From: Paraburkholderia translucens
Lineage (GTDB): Bacteria; Pseudomonadota; Gammaproteobacteria; Burkholderiales; Burkholderiaceae
NCBI RefSeq assembly: GCF_020881035.1
Contig: NZ_JAJITC010000003.1
Coordinates: 1 to 64,000, forward strand
Length of the DNA stretch: 64,000 nucleotides
Reading direction: 5' to 3'
The position numbers and the translations under genes are program-made. Below, piece by piece: positions 8,921 to 19,803 of the stretch. The stretch's first letter is position 1. Every line of letters begins with the position of its first letter. The notes beneath the pieces were generated by a model. That model was given only the letters and a program-made list of their open reading frames with translations. It was not told where the DNA came from and did no database searches.

Positions 8921-9303
8921 GATGGGTGGGCAGCAGTAGTGAAAAGAGGGCGGCTCGCGCGCGGCGGTCCGGTCTGCGGACAGCGGCGAGCGAACGCGAC
9001 TTCGCATTGTAACGAATCCGGGCGCGTTTTTCGGGCCACGAGACAGGCAACGGGCGATTTATTGCTTGAAAAACAGGCACTGCGGGGTCATGTGGCAATG
9101 AGGGATTTCGAGCGTGCGCGGCTGTGGCGCAGGCGCAAACGGACGAGATGTGTGTCGCATCAATCGCGCCGCGCATGCTCCCGCAAAGGGTCACAACGCG
9201 TCGTGGCCCCAGCGCGCGGCGATACCTTACGCAACCCCGCTCGATCTTCGCTTTTCGCAACCCGTTAGAATGATCCTTTGCCCAAGGCCCGGTGCCGCCC
9301 CTC

Positions 9304-11397
<2,094 letters not shown>

Positions 11398-11647
11398 CGG
11401 ACGCGTTTCTCCTCTGCGTTTGTCCACCATCAAAAGCGCGCGGACATTGGCCGCGCCTGCTCACCGCCGCCGGCGCTTGAGCTCCCGCTCGAACCGGCTG
11501 CGCGGCCGCCATGGCCGCGAATCGTACCGTCCCTGTTTCACCGAGCGCAGACCACTTTTCTTGAGCGGGCCTTAAGACCCTGACGGCATAGGCCGGGCGT
11601 GTCGGCAGATTTGTTCTCCCCAGCGATCGATGATAAACTCAACCAAT

Positions 11648-11666
11648 ATTGAGAATGGTTCGCATT
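11648..11666. promoter_or_regulatory. Fur box upstream of the ftr ferrous-iron operon
   Basis: ATTGAGAATGGTTCGCATT is a 19-bp imperfect match to the Fur consensus, located 75 bp before the first gene of the iron operon. The remainder of 11398-11740 holds no gene I can support; a CG-rich region after uvrB gives only shadow frames. Confidence 0.65.
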
Positions 11667-11740
11667 TAAATTCACATCTGGTTTGCGAGCGCTCTGTTCC
11701 AGTGAAATCGATTCCCGTCAGATAAAAACAAGGAGTTTCA

Positions 11741-12289
11741 ATGCGGATGTCTTCCTTTGTGCGGGGCGGTGCGGCAGCGGTAGCCGCTGTCGCGGCGCTG
11801 TGCGCCTCGGCCGCCGAATATCCGATCGGCAAGCAGCAGATCCAGGGCGGCATGGAAATCGGCGCGGTCTATCTGCAGCCGATCGCGATGGAACCCGAAG
11901 GCATGATGCGCAAGGCGTCGGAGTCGGACATCCACCTCGAGTCCGATATCCACGCGGTCAAGAACAATCCGACCGGTTTCGCTGAAGGCGACTGGATGCC
12001 GTATCTGCAGGTGCACTACGAACTGACGAAGACCGGCTCGAACCAGCCGGTCAAGGGCGACCTGATGCCGATGGTCGCGAACGACGGTCCGCACTACGGC
12101 GACAACGTGAAGCTGCAAGGCCCGGGCAAGTACCACCTGAAGCTGATCGTCGAACCGCCGATGCAGACGGGCCACATGGCGTTCGGCCGCCACGTCGACA
12201 AGGAAACCGGCGTGGGTCCGTGGTTCAAGCCGATCACACTCGAATATGACTTCACCTTCGCCGGCATCGGCAAGAAGGGCGGTTACTGA
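11741..12289 (+). CDS. ftrA: FtrA/P19-type periplasmic iron-binding protein
   Basis: The 182-residue protein has a Sec signal (MRMSSFVRGGAAAVAAVAALCASA) and a mature domain of the P19/Tpd family. Signature segments are MEIGAVYLQPIAMEP, VHYELTK, GDLMPMVANDGPHYGDN and the HMAFGRHVDKETGVG stretch with metal-ligand Met, His and Glu residues. It captures Fe2+ (possibly with Cu) in the periplasm for the FTR1 permease encoded two genes downstream. It is the first gene of a four-gene cluster whose order matches the Bordetella/Brucella ftrABCD operon. A Fur box lies upstream, so expression in low iron is expected. Confidence 0.88.
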   Translation: MRMSSFVRGGAAAVAAVAALCASAAEYPIGKQQIQGGMEIGAVYLQPIAMEPEGMMRKASESDIHLESDIHAVKNNPTGFAEGDWMPYLQVHYELTKTGSNQPVKGDLMPMVANDGPHYGDNVKLQGPGKYHLKLIVEPPMQTGHMAFGRHVDKETGVGPWFKPITLEYDFTFAGIGKKGGY

Positions 12290-12401
12290 TCGGCGCGTGG
12301 TGCCAGTGCAGTCAATAACCCTATCAGTGAATGCAGCAGACGGCGCGCGCACGCTCGGGATCACACCCGGCGCCGGCGCGTCGCATTTTCCGGAAAGCTC
12401 A

Positions 12402-12734
12402 ATGGGAATCAACCGAAAGATCGCGATGCTCGCCGCCACGCTTAGCCTGGCGGCCACGGCTCATGCGGCCGACCTGCCGACTTTCAAGCTCGAAATGAAC
12501 GACGGCAAGCTGAACCCGGCTCGCATCGAAGTGCCGGCGGGCCAGCGTATCAAGATCGAAGTGCGTAACACCGGCAAGGGCGCGGCCGAATTCGAAAGCG
12601 TGCAGTTGCGCAAAGAGAAGGTATTGGCGCCGGGCGCTGATTCGTTCGTCGTGATCGCCCCGCTCGCGCCGGGCGAATACAAGTTTTTCGACGATTTCCA
12701 CCAGCAGGCGCAAGGCGTGATCGTCGCGAAGTAA
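12402..12734 (+). CDS. ftrB: FtrB-type periplasmic cupredoxin
   Basis: This 110-residue protein has a clear signal peptide ending AATAHAA and a cupredoxin_1 domain (EVPAGQRIKIEVRNTGKGAAEFES... GEYKFFDDFH). In the ftrABCD system this protein is thought to oxidise Fe2+ for FTR1 uptake. The ATG at 12402 begins the signal peptide directly; the longer frame from 12246 runs across the intergenic gap and is not credible. It lies 112 bp after ftrA and 84 bp before ftrC, all on the same strand. Confidence 0.85.
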   Translation: MGINRKIAMLAATLSLAATAHAADLPTFKLEMNDGKLNPARIEVPAGQRIKIEVRNTGKGAAEFESVQLRKEKVLAPGADSFVVIAPLAPGEYKFFDDFHQQAQGVIVAK

Positions 12735-12818
12735 GCATTGGTCTCGGTCGAACGCAAGCGTCGTCTTTCGTGCGAGGCAATGCAGGCGGGTAGTCGAAGG
12801 ATCGAAGGGAGAACTTGA

Positions 12819-13664
12819 ATGGGTCAGATTCTGTTCATCGTGTGGCGGGAAAGTGTCGAGGCGCTGCTGGTCGTCGGCATCCTGTACGCGTGGTTGAAAA
12901 ACGGCGACGATGACGCGCGCCGCGGCTTGCCGTATCTGTGGGGCGGCGTGGCGGCCGGCGTGATCGCGGCGGTGGCGCTCGGCGCGGCGCTGATCGGCTT
13001 CACGGAGGTGCTCTCCGGCGACGCGCAGGATTACTTCCAGACCGCGATGGTGCTCATTGCCTGTGTGCTGATCGTGCAGATGGTGCTGTGGATGAAGCAG
13101 CACGGCCGCACGCTGAAGCGCGACATGGAACGCTCGCTGCAGAAGAGCCAACGCGATTCGAACTGGTGGGGCGTCGCGGTTCTGGTCGCACTGGCGATTG
13201 CGCGCGAAGGCAGCGAAACGGTGATCTTCCTGTACGGCCTCGGCTTCGGACAGTCGGGTCATGTCGACGGCGGTCAGACGCTGGCGGTGGTGATCGGTCT
13301 CGCGCTCGCGTTCCTGACCTTCTACGTGTTGCAACTCGGCGGCAAGGTCATCTCGTGGCGGCTCTTTTTCCGCGTCACGGAAATCATGCTGCTGTTCCTC
13401 GGCGCGGGCCTGTTCCAGACCGGCGTCGACAAGCTGATCGACAAGGAAGTCCTCCCGACTCTCGTCGGCCAGGTGTGGAATTCGTCGGCGATTCTCGACG
13501 ATTCGAGCACGTTTGGGTCGCTCGTCGCAACGCTGACCGGCTACCGCGCGCATCCGGCGCTGATGAATCTGATTGCCTACGGCGTCTACTGGGCGGTCGT
13601 TTATCTGCTGCTGCGCCGTGCCAATCGCAAGCCCGCGCGGCAGGCGGCAGGGCGCGCGGCATGA
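12819..13664 (+). CDS. ftrC: FTR1-family iron permease FtrC
   Basis: The 281-residue integral membrane protein has about seven hydrophobic segments. Two R-E-x-x-E iron motifs are present: RESVE (R10-E14) in helix 1 and REGSE (R129-E133) in helix 4, the defining feature of the OFeT/FTR1 family. It moves iron across the inner membrane using the periplasmic FtrA/FtrB pair. GGGAGAAC lies shortly before the ATG. Its stop overlaps the start of ftrD as ATGA, so the two are translationally coupled. Confidence 0.93.
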   Translation: MGQILFIVWRESVEALLVVGILYAWLKNGDDDARRGLPYLWGGVAAGVIAAVALGAALIGFTEVLSGDAQDYFQTAMVLIACVLIVQMVLWMKQHGRTLKRDMERSLQKSQRDSNWWGVAVLVALAIAREGSETVIFLYGLGFGQSGHVDGGQTLAVVIGLALAFLTFYVLQLGGKVISWRLFFRVTEIMLLFLGAGLFQTGVDKLIDKEVLPTLVGQVWNSSAILDDSSTFGSLVATLTGYRAHPALMNLIAYGVYWAVVYLLLRRANRKPARQAAGRAA

Positions 13665-15070
13665 GCACCGTGACGGCTCTCCGGCCGGGTCGTCTCGCGG
13701 CAGCCGGCCAGTGGATGCAGCGCCACGGCGCGGTCATTCGCGGGATCCAGTGGACCGTGGTCGCCGTGTACGCGTTTCTGATCATCGTGCCCGCGCTGAT
13801 GCCGCTGCCGGACGACACCGCGCATCTTTGGAACAACCTGACGCTCGCGGCGCAGTTCGTTTTCTGGGGCATCTGGTGGCCGTTCGTGCTGCTGTCGATG
13901 GTGATGCTCGGACGCGTCTGGTGCGGCGTGCTCTGCCCGGAAGGCGCGCTCGCCGAATTCGCGAGCAAATTCGGCCGCGGCCGCGCGATTCCTCGCTGGA
14001 TGCGCTGGGGCGGCTGGCCGTTCGTCGCGTTCGGCATCACGACGATCTACGGGCAGATGGTGAGCGTCTATCAGTATCCCAAGGCGGTGCTGCTCGTGCT
14101 CGGTGGCTCGACGTTGGCGGCGATCGTGATCGGTCTGCTATACGGACGCGAGAAGCGCGTCTGGTGCAAATACCTGTGCCCCGTCAACGGGGTTTTTTCG
14201 CTTCTGTCCCGGCTCGCGCCGTTTCACTACAAGGTCGACGAAGACGCGTGGCGTCGCTCGTACAAAAACGGGGAGCATGGGCATCGCGTGATTCCGATCA
14301 ACTGCGCGCCGCTCGTGCCGTTGCGCAACATGAAGGGCGCGGCCGAGTGCCATATGTGCGGCCGCTGCAGCGGACACCGCGACGCGATCGCGCTGACATG
14401 GCGCAAGCCGTCGACGGAAGTCGTGCAGTTGGGCGACCAGAAGGCGAACCCCTGGGACACCGCGCTGATCCTCTATGGCCTGCTCGGCATCGCGATCGGC
14501 GCGTTCCACTGGACCGCGTCGCGCTGGTTCATCGACCTGAAAATGTTCGTCGCGACGTGGCTCGTCGATCGCGACATCACGTGGCCGCTCGACACCAACG
14601 CCCCGTGGTTCCTGTTCACGCATTACCCCGACCAGAACGACGTGTTCTCGTGGCTCGACGGCTCGCTGCTGATCGGCTATATCCTCGCGACGGCGCTTGT
14701 TTACGGCACCGCGCTGCTGCTGTTGCTGGCCGGCGCGACGCGAATGCTTGGCCGTTTTGACGCAACCCGACTGCATCATCTGACGCAGGGGTTGATTCCG
14801 ATCGCGGGCGCGGGCGTGTTCCTCGGTTTGTCGGCGACGACGCTGTCGCTGCTGCGCGCGGAGCACGTGTCGCTGTGGTGGGCGTCCGATCTGCGCGTCG
14901 CGATTCTCGTGATTGCGAGTGCGTGGAGCGCCTGGCTCGCGTGGCTCGTCACGCGCCGCTATAGCGAGCGCTTCGCGCCGCGCGCGCTGGCCATGTTGTG
15001 GTTCGTTGCGGCGCTGGCGGTCGTCAATAGCGCGTGGTGGCTGATGTTCTGGGGTTGGGCGTCGAAATGA
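13661..15070 (+). CDS. ftrD: FtrD-type membrane polyferredoxin
   Basis: The 469-residue protein has multiple membrane segments and NapH/CcoG-like [4Fe-4S] ligands: C88 and C92 (WCGVLCPEG), C169 and C173 (WCKYLCPVNG) and C230, C233 and C236 (CHMCGRC). In ftrABCD operons this polyferredoxin is proposed to accept or cycle electrons during iron uptake. The start at 13661 overlaps the ftrC stop by four bases; a frame running from 12938 is antiphase to ftrC and is rejected. A strong terminator follows at 15117. Confidence 0.88.
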   Translation: MSTVTALRPGRLAAAGQWMQRHGAVIRGIQWTVVAVYAFLIIVPALMPLPDDTAHLWNNLTLAAQFVFWGIWWPFVLLSMVMLGRVWCGVLCPEGALAEFASKFGRGRAIPRWMRWGGWPFVAFGITTIYGQMVSVYQYPKAVLLVLGGSTLAAIVIGLLYGREKRVWCKYLCPVNGVFSLLSRLAPFHYKVDEDAWRRSYKNGEHGHRVIPINCAPLVPLRNMKGAAECHMCGRCSGHRDAIALTWRKPSTEVVQLGDQKANPWDTALILYGLLGIAIGAFHWTASRWFIDLKMFVATWLVDRDITWPLDTNAPWFLFTHYPDQNDVFSWLDGSLLIGYILATALVYGTALLLLLAGATRMLGRFDATRLHHLTQGLIPIAGAGVFLGLSATTLSLLRAEHVSLWWASDLRVAILVIASAWSAWLAWLVTRRYSERFAPRALAMLWFVAALAVVNSAWWLMFWGWASK

Positions 15071-15116
15071 TGCGTTAGCCCGGGTGTTGCGCGAACCCGG
15101 ACTTGCGCACAAGCAG

Positions 15117-15150
15117 AAAAGCCGTGGGATGTTGCTATCCCACGGCTTTT
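15117..15150 (+). terminator. Terminator of the ftrABCD operon
   Basis: AAAAGCCGTGGGAT pairs perfectly over 14 bp with ATCCCACGGCTTTT around a 6-nt loop, followed by further T residues. It lies 47 bases after the ftrD stop. Between here and hemP (15324) I see nothing coding. Confidence 0.9.
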
Positions 15151-15323
15151 TCATTTTCAACGAATGAGAACCAAAAAAGCGGCCTGGCTGGCTGTGACGG
15201 CTGGCATGGTGTCTGCACGAAGGGGTCTAGTTCTCGCGTGCAAGCCGTCTTGGCTGGCTAATGCCCAACACCTCTCTGGGAGGTGGTCCCCACAATACCT
15301 GTTACTGACTCCAAGTTGCCTCG

Positions 15324-15584
15324 CTACTTCGTCAGGATCAGCTTGCCGAGGCGCGTCGCACGCAATTGGTACGTCTCGCCGTTATGCACGATGCTGACGT
15401 GACTCTGGCCTTGCAGCAGTGCATCGCTGCGCACGACCCGTTCTGGTGTCTCGCCTGGACCGGTGGCGCGCTTGGCGGCCGGTTTCGCCGCGGGCGCAAC
15501 CATCGTCGACGCTTTCGGGCGGCTGGTCAGCGCGGCCGCCGAGCGGCGCAGGCTGAGCGTGGAGGAGCGAGTCATATCGGTCAT
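15324..15584 (-). CDS. hemP: Hemin uptake protein HemP
   Basis: The 86-residue protein ends with the HemP signature: a V-R-S-x-x-L-L-Q-G region, then HNGETYQLRATRLGKLILTK. The N-terminal half is basic and low-complexity, as often in Burkholderia. HemP/HmuP is a small iron-regulated protein needed for haem receptor gene expression in Burkholderia and Bradyrhizobium. No haem receptor is adjacent here. A Fur box lies about 40 bp upstream of the start, which supports iron repression. Confidence 0.88.
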   Translation of the reverse strand: MTDMTRSSTLSLRRSAAALTSRPKASTMVAPAAKPAAKRATGPGETPERVVRSDALLQGQSHVSIVHNGETYQLRATRLGKLILTK

Positions 15585-15622
15585 TCGTTTTAGCTTGTTC
15601 GTCGATTCGGTGAGCTGATTCT

Positions 15623-15641
15623 AAATGATAACCATTCCTAT
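15623..15641. promoter_or_regulatory. Fur box upstream of hemP
   Basis: AAATGATAACCATTCCTAT matches most of the 19-bp Fur consensus (TGATAA...ATT core). It lies 38 bp before the hemP start, where it could block the promoter. Confidence 0.65.
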
Positions 15642-15763
15642 TTACAAGGTCCAAAAATCGATCGGATTCGACTGGTGATAGGTGGGCAAAAGAACGGCAG
15701 GACGATTTCAGGGAGCATCCTGGACATGCCCCCAAGACGCGGGCAGAGCGCCCGCGCGGAAGG

Positions 15764-16246
15764 TCAGTGCAAAGGCCCCGGTTGCTGTTTGCCCGCGACG
15801 TACTGGCGGATCAGTCGAACCGTGTCGATATCATTCTCGCGATACGCGGACTTGACGATCTCCTGCGTCTGCACGGCATCCTGATCGGTCGAGACGGGCA
15901 GCGTGGTCGCGTATTCGAAGCGCAGGAACAGTTGCAGTTCGTCGGGCTGCTCGATCGTCATCGTGAGCGAGCCGCCGACGTACTCGGCGGTCGGCAGGAT
16001 GTCGTAGCGCACGCTCTGACTTGCCTGCAGCGTAACGCGATCACGCACGGTGGCCTGGCCGTAGTGCAGTTCGCGCTCGAGCACATTGCCGTCGCGCGAC
16101 AGGATCGTGCAGCTGTCGAGACCCATCACGAACAGCTGAGGTTGCTCGGCGCGCAGCACGAGCCCTTCCCATAACTGTTCGCGAGTCATCGATTCGACGA
16201 AAGGATTCAACGGATCGTTGATCTGAATGAGGTGTTCGAAATTCAA
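15764..16246 (-). CDS. SRPBCC/AtaL-like family protein (DUF1857)
   Basis: The 160-residue protein opens with MNFEHLIQINDPLNPFVESMTREQLWEGLVLRAE and contains TILSRDG and a YDILPTAEYVGGSLTMTIE strand. This is the pattern of DUF1857, a START/SRPBCC-fold domain with a hydrophobic cavity. The ligand is unknown. It lies 75 bp downstream of the OsmC-like gene on the same strand, so co-transcription is possible. No signal peptide is seen. Confidence 0.75.
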   Translation of the reverse strand: MNFEHLIQINDPLNPFVESMTREQLWEGLVLRAEQPQLFVMGLDSCTILSRDGNVLERELHYGQATVRDRVTLQASQSVRYDILPTAEYVGGSLTMTIEQPDELQLFLRFEYATTLPVSTDQDAVQTQEIVKSAYRENDIDTVRLIRQYVAGKQQPGPLH

Positions 16247-16320
16247 GACGACTGCGTCCTATGAAAATGTTGCAATACCCGTAGCCCGATCGGCCGAAGT
16301 CAGCTCGCCCTATGTTCGCG

Positions 16321-16719
16321 CTATGCGACGGCGAGCGCGGAGCGGATCGAGACCGTGCGCGTGAGGATCTTGTGCACCGGGCACGCGTTGGCAATTTGCA
16401 AAAGCCGTTCCCGCTGCTCGTCGGTCAACTCGCCGTCGAGCACGATCTGACGGTCGATCGTCGAGCCCGCGTCGCCGGTTTCCATCGACAGTTTGACGCG
16501 TACGCTCGCGAGCAGCCAGCCCTTGCGCTGCGCGTACATCTTCAGCGTAATCGACGTGCATGCCCCCAGGCTCGACAGCAGAAGCGAGACCGGTGTCGGA
16601 CCACGATCGCCGCCGCCGAGAGATTCAGGTTCGTCGGCAAGCCAGGTGTGCTTGCCGTCGTCGAACATCACCTGAAAATTCGTCGAACCGATGTGGGCGT
16701 TGACGGTGGGTTCTGCCAT
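16321..16719 (-). CDS. OsmC family peroxiredoxin
   Basis: The 132-residue protein has the two catalytic cysteines of the OsmC/Ohr fold: C54 in [19 protein letters not shown] and C113 in NACPVHKIL. The K-M-Y-A-x-R-K-G helix is typical of the OsmC (YhfA-like) branch, which reduces organic hydroperoxides. The ATG at 16719 gives a family-length product starting [11 protein letters not shown], preceded by AGGAGCGCGC on the coding strand; the extension to 16857 is unconserved and Arg-rich. Confidence 0.88.
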   Translation of the reverse strand: MAEPTVNAHIGSTNFQVMFDDGKHTWLADEPESLGGGDRGPTPVSLLLSSLGACTSITLKMYAQRKGWLLASVRVKLSMETGDAGSTIDRQIVLDGELTDEQRERLLQIANACPVHKILTRTVSIRSALAVA

Positions 16720-16929
16720 GCGCGCTCCTGTGCGGGATGAAGTAGCGTCGCGCCGCGGCCCGTGGCAATCAACGCGCGCCGCGCGACATGAGTCGTTATT
16801 GTGAACGAATTTACCGGCGTTCGCGCCCCGAGGCGGGCGGTTTGCTGCGCGTAACAAGCGGGCGGCGCGTTTTGGCTCGCGTCGACGGGCATGAATGACG
16901 CACCGTGCTCGGTTGGCTTTCTGTGCCGG

Positions 16930-17817
16930 TCAGTGCGTGATCGCGCCCATCCGGCCCGCCTGATAGTCGATCACCGCCTGGCGGATCTCGTCCTCGGTAT
17001 TCATCACGAATGGGCCATACCGCACCACCGGCTCCTTCAGCGGCAGTCCACCGAGCAGAAGCACTTCGAGCGGTTCGTCGCCGGCCGTAAGCGTCACCGC
17101 GTCGCCGTCGTTGGCGAACACGACCATCGTGCGTGCGTCGATGTCAGCGCGCGCGTCGCCTTCGCCGTACACCCCTTTGCCGGACAGTCCATACGCGAAC
17201 ACGCGATAGTCGGCTGGAACCGGCTGGCGGATCGTTGCGCCCGGCTGCAGCGAGAAATGCTGATACAGGATCGGCGTGCGCGTTTCGATCACGGCCTTGA
17301 CTCCGAGCGCTTCGCCAGCGATCACTTTCACGCGCACCTTGCCGTCGTCGGACGTTGCCACTGGAATGCGCGTCGACGGAATCTCCTGATAACGCGGCGC
17401 GATCATCTTGTCGCAACGCGGCAGATTTACCCATAGCTGCAAGCCATGCACGCGGCCGCCGGTCCGCACGAATTCCGGGTCCGGCATTTCGCTATGCACG
17501 ACGCCCGCGCCCGCGGTCATCCATTGCACATCACCGGCGCGCAGCGTGCCGGAATGACCCGCCGAGTCCTTGTGGCCGAACTGGCCCTCGAGCGCATAAG
17601 TGACCGTCTCGAAGCCGCGATGCGGATGATCGGGCGCGCCCTTGGCCTCGCCCGGCGCATAGTCGACCGGCCCCATTTCGTCGAGCAGCAGGAACGGATC
17701 GAAGTCCATCAGCAGACGCGTCGGAAACGGCCGATGGACGATAAAACCGCCGCCCTCCACCGTGCGCAGCGACGGGAACGTACGTTCAATCGTGCGTGAC
17801 GTACTCATCAATATCAC
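16930..17817 (-). CDS. Pirin family protein
   Basis: The 295-residue bicupin has the metal site HPHRGFETVTY (His near 64 and 66) and VHSE (near 108-110), with a C-terminal pirin domain. Bacterial pirins are iron-containing proteins, some with quercetin 2,3-dioxygenase activity; the role here is unknown. It is divergent from a LysR-family gene 113 bp away, an arrangement often seen when the regulator controls the pirin. An internal ATG three codons in (17808) is an equally good start. Confidence 0.88.
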   Translation of the reverse strand: MILMSTSRTIERTFPSLRTVEGGGFIVHRPFPTRLLMDFDPFLLLDEMGPVDYAPGEAKGAPDHPHRGFETVTYALEGQFGHKDSAGHSGTLRAGDVQWMTAGAGVVHSEMPDPEFVRTGGRVHGLQLWVNLPRCDKMIAPRYQEIPSTRIPVATSDDGKVRVKVIAGEALGVKAVIETRTPILYQHFSLQPGATIRQPVPADYRVFAYGLSGKGVYGEGDARADIDARTMVVFANDGDAVTLTAGDEPLEVLLLGGLPLKEPVVRYGPFVMNTEDEIRQAVIDYQAGRMGAITH

Positions 17818-17930
17818 CTCGAAAAATGGGGAATGGCGTCATTTTTGAAACATGGAGCTATTATAGGGACCGTTTTTCACGGTGCCAGCCGCCCGGCAGC
17901 AATGGATTGTTCTGTTAATGGAACGACGAG

Positions 17931-18941
17931 ATGAAGATCGATTCACATAATCTGAACGACCTGATGTACTTTTCACAGGTCGTCGAACATGGCGGATTTT
18001 CCGCCGCCGAGCGAGTGCTGGGCATCTCGAAGTCACGGCTATCCCGTCGGCTCACGGAGCTGGAGGCGTCGCTGGGCGTGCGCCTGTTGCAGCGTTCCAC
18101 GCGCAAGCTCGCGCTGACCGAAGCGGGGCAGCTGTTCTACCAGCACTGTCAGGCGATGCTCAGCGAGGCTCAGGCGGCGGTCAACGTCGTGCAGCAGCTG
18201 CGCTCGTCGCCGCGCGGCACGGTGCGCGTGAGTGTGCCGGTCACGATCTCGCAGACGATTCTGTCGACCATCCTGCCGGAGTTCATGCACCGCTATCCGG
18301 AGGTGCGCGTCGTGATGCGCGTGACGAATCGCGTGGTCGATCTGTTCGAGGACTCGATCGACGTTGCGCTGCGGGTGCGTTCCGATCCGCCGGAAAACGC
18401 GAACATCGTCGTGCGGCCGTTGTGGCGCACCGAGCAGATGCTGGTCGGCGCACCGAGCCTGCTGCAGCAGAATGCGCCGCCGCTGACGCCGGCCGACCTG
18501 AACCGCTTCGAAACACTCGACGTGCCGACGAGCGACGGCCGCCACGTGTACAACCTGATCTCGCCCGATGGCACGCGCCATATTCACGAGCACGAGCCGC
18601 GCCTCGTGACCGCCGATCTGATGACGATCCGCGAGGCGGTGCTCGCCGGCGTCGGTATCGCCGCATTGCCGGAGATGATGTATGGGGCCGCATTGCGGGC
18701 GGGGCAGTTGTCGCCGGTGATGCCGGGCTGGAGTTTCCCGACGCCGCAGTTGTACGCGGTGTTCGTATCGCGGCAGGGCATGGTGCCGGCTGTGCGCGCC
18801 TTCGTCGATTATCTGGTCGAGATGCTCGATCCGGACGAGGGCAAGCACATCATGGGCGAGTGTCCGGCGCCCGGCAAAAATACGGTGTCGCAGACATCGG
18901 TGGCAGAGACTTCCGCCGTTGCGCCGACGTTGGTCTCCTAG
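17931..18941 (+). CDS. LysR-family transcriptional regulator divergent from pirin
   Basis: The 336-residue protein has an N-terminal winged helix (LMYFSQVVEHGGFSAAERVLGISKSRLSRRLTELE) and a LysR substrate-binding domain with WRTEQMLVGAPSLL and GVGIAALPEMM. It belongs to the DsdC/AaeR-like group. The last 30 residues are a Ser/Thr/Val-rich tail without structure signs. The divergent pirin gene is its most likely target; the inducer is unknown. Confidence 0.88.
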   Translation: MKIDSHNLNDLMYFSQVVEHGGFSAAERVLGISKSRLSRRLTELEASLGVRLLQRSTRKLALTEAGQLFYQHCQAMLSEAQAAVNVVQQLRSSPRGTVRVSVPVTISQTILSTILPEFMHRYPEVRVVMRVTNRVVDLFEDSIDVALRVRSDPPENANIVVRPLWRTEQMLVGAPSLLQQNAPPLTPADLNRFETLDVPTSDGRHVYNLISPDGTRHIHEHEPRLVTADLMTIREAVLAGVGIAALPEMMYGAALRAGQLSPVMPGWSFPTPQLYAVFVSRQGMVPAVRAFVDYLVEMLDPDEGKHIMGECPAPGKNTVSQTSVAETSAVAPTLVS

Positions 18942-19113
18942 CACGCCTGGCGGAAATTTGAGGGGCACAGGGTGCGCCGGTGGCCGCTATCGCGCGGCGC
19001 AAATCGCTTTTAGCATTTAAGCGCGGCCTGTCATCATTACTTTCAATGGCAGTTTGCTTGAATGCACGCGCATGCGGGCCTATATTGAAATCCCTTTCGC
19101 TAAGGAGTCTCTT

Positions 19114-19233
19114 ATGCGAAAACTCATGGCCGCTATCATAGCGGGCCTGATAGGGCTGACCGCGCTGTCCGTGTCGACCACGGCCGTCGCATGCGGTGAT
19201 AGGAGCTATCAGTCTTCGGCCGATGGCAAATGA
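19114..19233 (+). CDS. Small exported peptide, hypothetical
   Basis: The 39-residue ORF encodes mainly a signal peptide (MRKLMAAIIAGLIGLTALSVSTTAVA), leaving a mature part of about 13 residues starting with CGD. TAAGGAGTCTCTT places a strong Shine-Dalgarno 7 bases before the ATG. It is followed by a strong terminator, so it looks like a genuine monocistronic small gene. The Cys at +1 after AVA is noteworthy: with the hydrophobic stretch it could be a lipobox-like site, though the -3 to -1 residues are not classical. Confidence 0.5.
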   Translation: MRKLMAAIIAGLIGLTALSVSTTAVACGDRSYQSSADGK

Positions 19234-19266
19234 TCCCGCCGCCCGAAGGCGCCGAGCGCGCACAAG

Positions 19267-19298
19267 AAAAGGCCTTCATCCGATGATGAAGGCCTTTT
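19267..19298. terminator. Bidirectional terminator between the small peptide and exbD
   Basis: AAAAGGCCTTCATC pairs over 14 bp with GATGAAGGCCTTTT around a CGAT tetraloop. A and T runs on both sides fit the converging genes ending at 19233 (+) and 19368 (-). Confidence 0.88.
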
Positions 19299-19367
19299 GC
19301 TTTTTGGCCCCTGTTTCAAGGGGTTTTCGCGTGGACACGCATTGCGCTGCGCGTGTCACTTCACCGG

Positions 19368-19787
19368 TTACTTCGCTTTCGGCTGCGTGACGAAGCCGAT
19401 CTTCGTCAGTCCGCCAGCCTGCGCGGCCGACATCACCTGCGCGACCTTCTCGTAAGGCACCTTGCGGTCCGCATCGAGGTGCAGTTCCGGCTGCGGGCTC
19501 GCCTGCGCGGCCGCGGCGATCTTCGCGGCGAGCGCCGCGTCGTCGACTTGCGTGGCGTCCCACTGCACGTTGCCGTCGGCGTCGATCGACACCGTCACCT
19601 GCGCGGGCTTCGGGTCTTCCTTCTGACTGCTCGCATGCGGCAGATCGATCTTGACCGCGTGACGGATTGCCGGAATCGTCACCATGAAGACGATCAGCAG
19701 AACCAGCATGACGTCGACGAGCGGCGTCATGTTGATCTCGCTCATCAGGCCGTCGTCATCGTCTGCGGCGAAAGGGCTCATTGCCAT
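19368..19787 (-). CDS. exbD: Biopolymer transport protein ExbD
   Basis: The 139-residue protein has a short cytoplasmic N-terminus (SEINMTPLVDVMLVLLIVFMVTIP), which is the ExbD/TolR signature with the essential membrane Asp in PLVDVMLVL. A periplasmic domain follows. It forms the proton-driven motor with ExbB that energises TonB. The start at 19787 follows the GIP-MAMSPFA context and avoids extension into exbB. It is the last gene of tonB-exbB-exbD. Confidence 0.92.
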   Translation of the reverse strand: MAMSPFAADDDDGLMSEINMTPLVDVMLVLLIVFMVTIPAIRHAVKIDLPHASSQKEDPKPAQVTVSIDADGNVQWDATQVDDAALAAKIAAAAQASPQPELHLDADRKVPYEKVAQVMSAAQAGGLTKIGFVTQPKAK

Positions 19788-19803
19788 TGGAATGCCTCGT
19801 CGA

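Noticed and set aside
8921-9007. N-terminal extension of the aminotransferase to 9007
   Set aside because: Unconserved Arg-rich leader; the inner ATG gives the family length.
9263-9303. LexA box before uvrB
   Set aside because: No CTGT-N8-ACAG match seen; only a -10-like TAGAAT.
12938-13660. Long plus-strand frame upstream of ftrD fused to it
   Set aside because: It runs antiphase through ftrC, and ftrD has an ATGA-coupled start.
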